Below, piece by piece: positions 58,307 through 64,000 of a stretch of DNA of 64,000 nt. The position numbers and the translations under genes are program-made. The notes beneath the pieces are model-generated. The model was not told the origin of the DNA. It was given only the letters and a program-made list of their open reading frames with translations, and ran no database searches. Numbering within the stretch: the stretch's first letter is position 1; each line of letters begins with the position of its first letter. Source of the stretch: Thermalbibacter longus (lineage in GTDB: Bacteria; Chloroflexota; Chloroflexia; Thermomicrobiales; Thermomicrobiaceae); NCBI RefSeq assembly GCF_023806485.1, contig NZ_JAMSLR010000003.1:314965-378964 (forward strand), written 5' to 3'.

Positions 58307-59303
58307 GCCTCGTGCCCGCGACGAGCGGCTCGGATCGGAGGAGGCGCAGCGCATCCATTCGATGGCTCGACGTATCCGCGAGGCGGTGGAGCGGGTCATC
58401 GTCGGCAAGCGCGACGTCATCGACCGGCTACTGGTGGCCCTCCTCGCCGAGGGGCACGTCCTGATCGAGGATGTGCCCGGCATCGGCAAGACCAGGCTGG
58501 CACGGTCGCTGTGCCTGGCGCTCGGCGGGGTCTTCCAGCGGATCCAGTTTACGCCGGATCTCCTGCCGACCGACGTCCTCGGCTCGCTGGTCTACGAGCC
58601 GCAGTCCGGCGCCTTCGCCTACCATCCTGGGCCGATATTCGCCAACGTGATCCTGGCTGACGAGGTCAACCGGGGGACGCCGCGCACGCAGTCGGCGCTG
58701 CTGGAGGCGATGGAGGAGCGCCAGGTGACCGTGGAGCGCCAGACGCATCCGCTGCCGCGCCCGTTCCTGGTCGTCGCGACCCAGAACCCGGTCGAGCTGG
58801 AAGGTACCTTTCCGCTCCCGGAGGCGCAGCTCGACCGCTTCCTCTTGCGGCTGCAGGTGGGGTATCCCGAGCGCGAGGACGAGCGCGAGATGGTGCGCCG
58901 GCTGCTGCGCCGCGACCCGATCGTCGACGTGGAGCCGGTCACCGAGCCCGGCGAGCTGGCGGCGGCCATAGAGCAGGTGGGCCGGGTCTACCTCGGGCAG
59001 GCGGTGGAGGACTACCTGCTGGAGATCGTCCGGCGGACGCGCGAGCATCCTGAGGTAGAGCTGGGCGTCAGCCCGCGGGGGACGCTGGCCCTGGCGCGAG
59101 GGGCGCAGGCGCTAGCAGTGCTGAACGGCCGATCCTTCGTGATCCCCGACGATGTGCGCGCGCTGGTCGTGCCGGCGCTTGGGCACCGGCTGATGCTGAC
59201 CTCGCGCGCCGAGCTGCACGGTCGAACGCGAGAGGAGATCCTGGAGGCGATCCTCGCCGAGGTGCCGGTGCCGGTGGAGGAAGACTTGGAGCTGCGGGCC
59301 TAA
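58299..59303 (+). CDS. MoxR family AAA+ ATPase
   Basis: A 334-residue AAA+ ATPase. The Walker A motif is in EDVPGIGKTRLARSLC, Walker B in ILADEVNRGTPRTQSALLEAM, and sensor 1 in LVVATQNPVELEGTFPLPEAQLDRF. It ends with the AAA lid (LGVSPRGTLALARGAQALAVL). MoxR proteins act as chaperone-like ATPases with a DUF58 partner. GTG 58299 follows GGGAGG and overlaps the HEAT gene. The DUF58 gene begins two bases after the stop. Confidence 0.92.
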   Translation: MDEPRARDERLGSEEAQRIHSMARRIREAVERVIVGKRDVIDRLLVALLAEGHVLIEDVPGIGKTRLARSLCLALGGVFQRIQFTPDLLPTDVLGSLVYEPQSGAFAYHPGPIFANVILADEVNRGTPRTQSALLEAMEERQVTVERQTHPLPRPFLVVATQNPVELEGTFPLPEAQLDRFLLRLQVGYPEREDEREMVRRLLRRDPIVDVEPVTEPGELAAAIEQVGRVYLGQAVEDYLLEIVRRTREHPEVELGVSPRGTLALARGAQALAVLNGRSFVIPDDVRALVVPALGHRLMLTSRAELHGRTREEILEAILAEVPVPVEEDLELRA

Positions 59304-59305
59304 CG

Positions 59306-60559
59306 ATGGACGACGCGCGCGCGCTCTTCGCCGGCCAGCGCCAGGAGCGCCTGCGGGCGCTCCTGGTCGCCGCGGCCCTGCTCGGCCTGGTGGCGGTGGC
59401 ACTGCGCCAGCCGGTGCTGGCTGTGGCCGGGTTCGCGGTGGCGCTGACGCTGGTCGTGGCGCTCGCCTGGCAGCGCTTCGGGCTGGTCGCCGTGCGCTAC
59501 CGCCGCCGCTTCTCCCAGTCGCGGGCGTTCCCCGGCGAAGAGCTGTGGCTGGAGCTGAGCGTCGAGAACAACAAGCTGCTGCCCTTGCCCTGGCTTGAGG
59601 TCGAGGACGAGTTCCCGGCCGACCTCGCGTTCCCCGGTCTCCAGCTCGATCCCTCGCCGAAGCCGAAGACCGCGGTCTTCCGCACGCTCTTCTCCCTGCG
59701 CCCGTACGAGCGGGTGCGGCGCCGCTACCGGGTGGTGGCGACCCAGCGGGGCTACTATCGCTTCAGCCGGGTCCGGCTGCGCACCAGTGATCCCTTCGGA
59801 CTGGCGCTGGCGGCCTGCGACGACGCAGCGACTGACGAGCTGATCGTCTACCCGGCGATCGAGCCGCTGCCGGCCTTCGGCCTGCCGGCGAAGCAGCCGC
59901 TGGGCGACCGACGGCCGGTGCGGCCCCTGCTCGACGACCCCACGCGCTACCGCGGTGTCCGCCCCTACGTCCCCGGAGACCTTCCCCGGCGCATCCACTG
60001 GCGGGCGACGGCGCGCACTGGAGAGGTCCAGTCCAAGCAGTTCGAGCAGGCGGCTATGCCGGCGCTGGCGCTCTTCCTGGACATCAACACCTTCGAGCAC
60101 TTCTGGGAGGGGCTCGATCCCGAAAAGCTGGAACGGGGTATCTCCCTCTGTGCCTCGCTGGCGGCCTGGGGGCTGGAGGAGCGCTATCAGGTCGGGCTCT
60201 ATGTCAACGCGCCGCGGGCGGGCGGCGAGCGCTTCATCCGGCTCCCGCCGAGCCGGCACCCCCGCCAGCTCCAGCGGATCCTCGAGGCGCTCGCGCTCCT
60301 CGTTCCCTACACCGGTTACCGGATCGAGCTGCTGCTGGGAGCCGAGGCGCGCCTGCTCCCCTGGGGATCGACGATCGTCGTTATCACGAGCGTGGTGAGC
60401 GAGGCGCTCCGGCGGACGCTGCTCGCGCTGCGCCGGGAGGGGCACGCCGTGACGCTGCTGGCGGTCGGGGTGGATCCTGACCTGCCGGCCCACCCGGGCC
60501 TCACGGCGTACCGGATCGAGGGAGGCGCAGATGGTACGGTGGCGAGGCATACCGCTTGA
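59306..60559 (+). CDS. DUF58 family protein (VWA-like MoxR partner)
   Basis: A 417-residue protein. Two N-terminal helices (LLVAAALLGLVAVALRQPVLAVAGFAVALTLVVALAW) anchor it in the membrane. The DUF58 hallmark YVPGDLPRRIHWRATARTGEVQSKQFE follows, then a VWA-like region (LALFLDINTFEHFWEG). It typically works with MoxR, and here it lies two bases downstream of that gene. It overlaps the next gene by 29 bases. Confidence 0.9.
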   Translation: MDDARALFAGQRQERLRALLVAAALLGLVAVALRQPVLAVAGFAVALTLVVALAWQRFGLVAVRYRRRFSQSRAFPGEELWLELSVENNKLLPLPWLEVEDEFPADLAFPGLQLDPSPKPKTAVFRTLFSLRPYERVRRRYRVVATQRGYYRFSRVRLRTSDPFGLALAACDDAATDELIVYPAIEPLPAFGLPAKQPLGDRRPVRPLLDDPTRYRGVRPYVPGDLPRRIHWRATARTGEVQSKQFEQAAMPALALFLDINTFEHFWEGLDPEKLERGISLCASLAAWGLEERYQVGLYVNAPRAGGERFIRLPPSRHPRQLQRILEALALLVPYTGYRIELLLGAEARLLPWGSTIVVITSVVSEALRRTLLALRREGHAVTLLAVGVDPDLPAHPGLTAYRIEGGADGTVARHTA

Positions 60560-61982
60560 GCCGCTGATCTCCGTGCTGGTCGCTGTGGCGGAGGCGGCGG
60601 CCATCGCGCCCTGGCTGTGGATCGCCGCTGCCTTCACCGGTCATGCCGAGGCTCGAGTGCCGTCTCCCGTCGTGCTCGCTCTGGTGGGGCTACTCGCGTT
60701 CTGGTCGACCCGCGCTTTCCTGAGCGCTGGCTGGGATCTCGGCGCGGCTCGGGCGCTGAGCGCGCTCGTCTGGCTCAGTGCGATGCTCGTCTGGTTCGCG
60801 GCGCGGACAGACACCTGGCTACGCGCGCCGCTGGTCATGGTCGACCGGCTCCTCACGCTCGATGGCGCGACGGTGGCCCTGTTCGCGCTGGGGCTGGTGG
60901 CGTGGTGGCGCGGGCTGGCGCTCGGGGCCGACCCGCGACCGTTCACCCCAGATTTCATCCGCTTCAGCTTCGTCCGCGACCTCGGCCTGATCGGCGGGGC
61001 CAGTTTGGTGACATGGCTCAGCCCGGCGATGGGGAGCGTGGCCGGCGCGACGCTCGCGTGGGCTGTCCCCCTCCTCCTCGTCACCCGGCTGCTGTGCGCC
61101 GCGGCCGTCCTGGCCCAGGAGGTGCAAGCTGCGGCGTCGCCCCAGGCGAACCGGGGGCGTCTCGGGTCGGGCTGGCTCGGTGCGGCGCTGGCGCTGGCGC
61201 TCGGGATCCTCGTTCTGGCGACGGTGCTGAGCGCCTTCGCTGGGCCGCACGCCTGGCGCTGGCTCGCCACGCCGCTACGACTAGCGCTCGAGGGTCTCGG
61301 AACCGCGCTGTTCTGGGTCCTGGCGGCGGTCGCCTATGTCTTCTTCCTGGTGCTCACGCCGGTCGCCTGGCTCGTGGGTCGAGCTCGGGGCGAAGAGCAG
61401 CCGCAGCCGATCTCGCCGCCGGCGCTGCCGCAGTTTCCGGAGGTGGCTGAGCGCGCTCGACTGGCCATCCCGCAGCCGCTGCTCGTTCTGGTGGAGGTCG
61501 CGCTCGGTATCGCCATCGCCGCCGCACTGCTGTGGCTGGTACTCCGCGCGCTGCGCCGCTACCGGCTGCGGGAGCCGCAGCGGGCTCTCGAGGAAGTTCA
61601 CGAGAGCACCTGGTCGGGCCAGCTCATGCTCCAGCAGCTCAGCGATGCCCTGCACCGGTGGCGGCCGCGCCGGGGACGGGCCCGCCGGCTGGATGCGGCG
61701 CAGCTCGGCCGCCCGCCGCGGTCGGTGCGCGAGGCATACCGGTACGCGCTGGCGCTGCTGGCGATGCGCGGCCTCCCGCGCCGGGCGGACGAGACCCCGC
61801 TCGAGTACCTACCCAGGGTCGTTGAGACGTGGCCGGCGGTGACAGAACCGTTGGCCGATCTCACCGGCCGCTACCTGGCGGCACGCTACGGGGAGCTGGC
61901 CAGTGCCGACGACGTGCTGGCCGCCCAAACCGATTGGGCTGAGATGCGGGACGCGCTCGCAGCGGATTCCTCGCGTGGTTGA
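60531..61982 (+). CDS. Multi-pass membrane protein with C-terminal DUF4129
   Basis: A 483-residue protein with about eight to nine transmembrane helices and a cytoplasmic C-terminal DUF4129 region (SVREAYRYALALLAMRGLPRRADETPLEYLPRV...DLTGRYLAARYGEL). DUF4129 accompanies transglutaminase-like proteins and MoxR/DUF58 operons, usually as a fusion; here no transglutaminase domain is present. GAGGGAGG precedes the ATG inside the end of DUF58. It is the last gene of the riboswitch-led operon. Confidence 0.82.
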   Translation: MVRWRGIPLEPLISVLVAVAEAAAIAPWLWIAAAFTGHAEARVPSPVVLALVGLLAFWSTRAFLSAGWDLGAARALSALVWLSAMLVWFAARTDTWLRAPLVMVDRLLTLDGATVALFALGLVAWWRGLALGADPRPFTPDFIRFSFVRDLGLIGGASLVTWLSPAMGSVAGATLAWAVPLLLVTRLLCAAAVLAQEVQAAASPQANRGRLGSGWLGAALALALGILVLATVLSAFAGPHAWRWLATPLRLALEGLGTALFWVLAAVAYVFFLVLTPVAWLVGRARGEEQPQPISPPALPQFPEVAERARLAIPQPLLVLVEVALGIAIAAALLWLVLRALRRYRLREPQRALEEVHESTWSGQLMLQQLSDALHRWRPRRGRARRLDAAQLGRPPRSVREAYRYALALLAMRGLPRRADETPLEYLPRVVETWPAVTEPLADLTGRYLAARYGELASADDVLAAQTDWAEMRDALAADSSRG

Positions 61983-62069
61983 CAGCCGCTGGCGGCCATG
62001 AGCTAATCCTCGAAGCCCGGCCGGTGAGCCGGCTGGGATGCAACGGCCTGAACGCAGGGAGGTGGAGCC

Positions 62070-63254
62070 ATGCCAGATACAGCCGACGTCGTGGTGGTCG
62101 GCGCTGGGGTGAACGGGGCCAGCACGGCCTTCCATCTCGCCCGGGCCGGCGTGCGCCGGGTCGTGGTGGTCGAGCGGAGCCACATCGCTGCGGGGGCGAC
62201 GGGCAAGTCCGGCGCGCTCGTGCGGATGCACTACACCAACCCCTTCGAGTCGAAGCTCGCCTTCGAGAGCCTGAAGATCTTCCAAGCGTGGAGCGACATC
62301 GTCGGGGGCGAGTCGCCGTTCGTCCGCACTGGCTTCATCCAGGTCGTGGCGCCGGAGTACGAGGAGCACCTACGACGCAACGTCGCCGACCAGCAGGCAC
62401 TCGGCATCGATGCGCGGGTGATCTCGGTCGAAGAGCTGAAGAGAATGGAGCCCTGGTGCGACGTGGAGGGGCTGACCTGGGTCGCCTACGAACCGGATAG
62501 CGGCTACGCCGACCCCTACGCGACCACCTGCGGCTTCCTCCGGCGGGCACAGGAGCTGGGTGTCGAGGTGCGGACGCACACCGAGGCCGTGCGCGTTCTG
62601 ACCCGCGGCGATCGGGTTACCGGCGTCGAGACGAGCGGTGGGACGATCGAGGCGCCAGTCGTGGTGCTGGCGCCCGGTGCCTGGGCTAACCGGCTCTTGC
62701 AGCCGCTCGGCCTCGACTACGGCCTCTACCCGCGCCGTGCGCAGGTGATGATCTACCGCTGGCCCTGCGGCTTCAATCACCGTCACATGACCTATATCGA
62801 CGCGGTGCTGAACACCTGGTTCCGCCGCGAAGGCGAGAACTGCACCCTGGTCGGGGTGGAAGTCGGCGTGCTGGGTGCCGACCCCGACGACTACGACGAG
62901 ACCGGCGACCAGGAGTTCGTGGAGCCGACGCGGACCACGCTGGCCCGCCGCTTCCCGGTCATGGCCGACGCGCCGCTGAGGGGTTCCTGGGCCGGGATGA
63001 TCATGATGAGCCCGGACGACCGGCCGATCATCGATCAGGCGCCGCAGTACCAGGGTCTCTACGTGATGCTCGGCGATAGCGGAACGTCGTTCAAGACGGC
63101 ACCGGCCATCGGCAAGTGCCTGGCCGAGTGGATCACCGAAAGCCGGCCGCAGACGGCAGACCTCCGGCCGTTCCGGTCCACCCGCTTCGCCGAGGGACAA
63201 CCCTGGGAGGATGCGACCAACTACGGGCGGGCGCGCCGCACTATCTCCCGCTAG
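62070..63254 (+). CDS. FAD-dependent oxidoreductase (sarcosine oxidase beta subunit-like)
   Basis: A 394-residue DAO-family flavoprotein: DVVVVGAGVNGASTAFHLARAGV, VVVERSHIAAGATGKSGALVRMHYTNPFES, VVLAPGAWANRLLQPLGLD and AGMIMMSPDDRPIIDQAPQYQGLYV. The sequence around GATGKSGALVR and the C-terminal DRPIIDQ place it near sarcosine oxidase beta/dimethylglycine dehydrogenase-like enzymes, which oxidise N-methyl amino acids. AGGGAGGTGG precedes the ATG. Not in an operon with the preceding gene (87-base gap). The substrate is unknown. Confidence 0.87.
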   Translation: MPDTADVVVVGAGVNGASTAFHLARAGVRRVVVVERSHIAAGATGKSGALVRMHYTNPFESKLAFESLKIFQAWSDIVGGESPFVRTGFIQVVAPEYEEHLRRNVADQQALGIDARVISVEELKRMEPWCDVEGLTWVAYEPDSGYADPYATTCGFLRRAQELGVEVRTHTEAVRVLTRGDRVTGVETSGGTIEAPVVVLAPGAWANRLLQPLGLDYGLYPRRAQVMIYRWPCGFNHRHMTYIDAVLNTWFRREGENCTLVGVEVGVLGADPDDYDETGDQEFVEPTRTTLARRFPVMADAPLRGSWAGMIMMSPDDRPIIDQAPQYQGLYVMLGDSGTSFKTAPAIGKCLAEWITESRPQTADLRPFRSTRFAEGQPWEDATNYGRARRTISR

Positions 63255-63265
63255 GTAAAACGCAG

Positions 63266-63294
63266 CGCGTCCCCGGCCAAAGGCCGGGGACGCG
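63266..63294. terminator. Bidirectional hairpin between convergent genes
   Basis: A perfect 13-bp stem, CGCGTCCCCGGCC/GGCCGGGGACGCG, with an AAA loop. On the minus strand a TTTT run follows a few bases beyond the stem. It separates the sarcosine-oxidase-like gene from the molybdenum hydroxylase gene. Confidence 0.75.
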
Positions 63295-63315
63295 CCCTCG
63301 AGCTCGCGTACCGGG

Positions 63316-64000
63316 CTAGGCCTGGGCCTGCTGGATCGCAGCCCAGACCTTCTGTGGCGTGAGCGGGATGTCGAGGTGCTTGATGCCGAGTGGCTTCAAC
63401 GCGTCCATCACCGCGTTGGCAACGGCGGGCGTCGAGCCGATCGTGGCGGCTTCACCGATGCCCTTGGCGCCCAGCGGGTTGAGCGGCGTCGTCGTCTCTG
63501 TCTTATCGGTGATGAACGAGGGCAGCATGTTGGCCTTGGGCACGGCGTAGTCCATCAGCGTGCCCGTCAGAAGCTGCCCGTTCTCGTCGTACTGGACCTC
63601 CTCGTAGAGTGCCTGGGCGATGCCCTGAGCCAGCCCACCGTGGACTTGCCCTTCGACCAGCAGCGGGTTGATGCGTGGCCCGCAGTCATCGACCGAGACG
63701 TACTGCAAGATCTTGACCTCGCCGGTCTCCGGGATCACCTCGACGACGGCCACGTGCGTGCCGAACGGGAAGACCTCGTCAGGCGGGGCGAAGAAGTCGG
63801 TGGCCACCAGGCCAGGCTCGATCTCGGCCGGGAGCCCAGGGCCGTAGGCCGCGCCGGCGATCTGCGCCAGGGTCAGCGCGCGGTCGGGCGCGCCCTTGAC
63901 GCGATACTTGCCGTCAGCGAACTCGATGTCGTCGACCGCGGCCTCGAGCAGATGGGCCGCGATGCGCCGCGCCTTCTCTCGGACGCGCTCGATGGCCATC
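63316..64000 (-). CDS. Molybdenum hydroxylase large subunit, C-terminal part (xanthine/CO dehydrogenase family)
   Basis: The frame continues past the window end, so only the last 228 or so residues are seen. It contains FGTHVAVVEVIPETGEVKILQYVSVDDCG, INPLLVEGQVHGGLAQGIAQALYEEV, MDYAVPKANMLP and NPLGAKGIGEAATIGSTPAVANAV, with the conserved active-site Glu in GxGEA. These belong to the molybdopterin-binding subunit of xanthine/aldehyde/CO dehydrogenases. The small 2Fe-2S and FAD subunits may lie upstream (outside). The Met at 63999 is internal, not a start. Confidence 0.87.
   Translation of the reverse strand, partial: MAIERVREKARRIAAHLLEAAVDDIEFADGKYRVKGAPDRALTLAQIAGAAYGPGLPAEIEPGLVATDFFAPPDEVFPFGTHVAVVEVIPETGEVKILQYVSVDDCGPRINPLLVEGQVHGGLAQGIAQALYEEVQYDENGQLLTGTLMDYAVPKANMLPSFITDKTETTTPLNPLGAKGIGEAATIGSTPAVANAVMDALKPLGIKHLDIPLTPQKVWAAIQQAQA

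Overview
The window is high-GC, bacterial and gene-dense. NTG starts (GTG often), Shine-Dalgarno motifs of the GGAGG type and sigma70-like promoters, many with an extended -10, are the rule. The gene content fits a member of the Chloroflexota, most likely class Thermomicrobia (Thermomicrobium, Thermorudis or Sphaerobacter relatives). It includes a phosphatidylinositol-phosphate synthase next to a PimA-like mannosyltransferase, two F420-type LLM oxidoreductases, FdrA/DUF1116/DUF2877 genes, a complex I cluster of Nuo A-B-C-D-H-J-K-L-M-N, and a MoxR/DUF58/DUF4129 operon. The lineage is an inference; no rRNA is present.

Layout. 0-12 kb: the 3' part of a glycolate-oxidase-type iron-sulfur subunit, a DUF1028 protein, a secreted SHOCT-like protein, an S9 peptidase, a tRNA-Pro(CGG) cassette, selA, an EamA exporter, a zinc alcohol dehydrogenase, orphan pyrR and an M20 amidohydrolase. 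12-17 kb (minus): a likely oxamate carbamoyltransferase set (DUF2877, FdrA, DUF1116) with a DUF3105 membrane protein inserted. 17-24 kb: superoxide dismutase, a VOC dioxygenase, a MOSC protein, a membrane protein, a HyuA-like/DUF917 pair and YggT. 24-34 kb: a GT4 glycosyltransferase, an LLM oxidoreductase, an amidase with a small partner, then a minus-strand envelope-lipid operon (PimA-like, PIP synthase, MBL hydrolase, DUF3006, LysM lipoprotein), a PRC-barrel protein and an SDR protein. 34-48 kb: PBP1A, a rhodanese and ten complex I genes. 48-56 kb: small unknown genes, a LigD-type polymerase, an unassigned structured RNA, a Cys/Met-type PLP enzyme, an MFS transporter, a second F420 enzyme, a GNAT and a glycine-oxidase-like protein. 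56-62 kb: a fluoride riboswitch followed by a five-gene operon. 62-64 kb: a sarcosine-oxidase-like protein and the C-terminal end of a molybdenum hydroxylase.

Themes. Much of the first 28 kb encodes enzymes that cut C-N bonds in ureides, hydantoins and amides (M20 carbamoylase type, FdrA/DUF1116/DUF2877, HyuA/DUF917, amidase), which suggests scavenging of nitrogen from purine or pyrimidine breakdown products. The complex I cluster has no NuoE/F/G or NuoI.

The most notable signals are two RNA elements. At 56561-56628 there is a clear fluoride (crcB-motif) riboswitch. Its 3' pseudoknot strand overlaps a terminator hairpin, and the terminator's right arm holds the Shine-Dalgarno of the first gene. 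That gene is not a fluoride exporter but a triple CxxC/CxxH protein heading a HEAT-MoxR-DUF58-DUF4129 operon. At about 50217-50467 a highly structured RNA of about 250 nt, with its own consensus promoter, matches no class I can recall.
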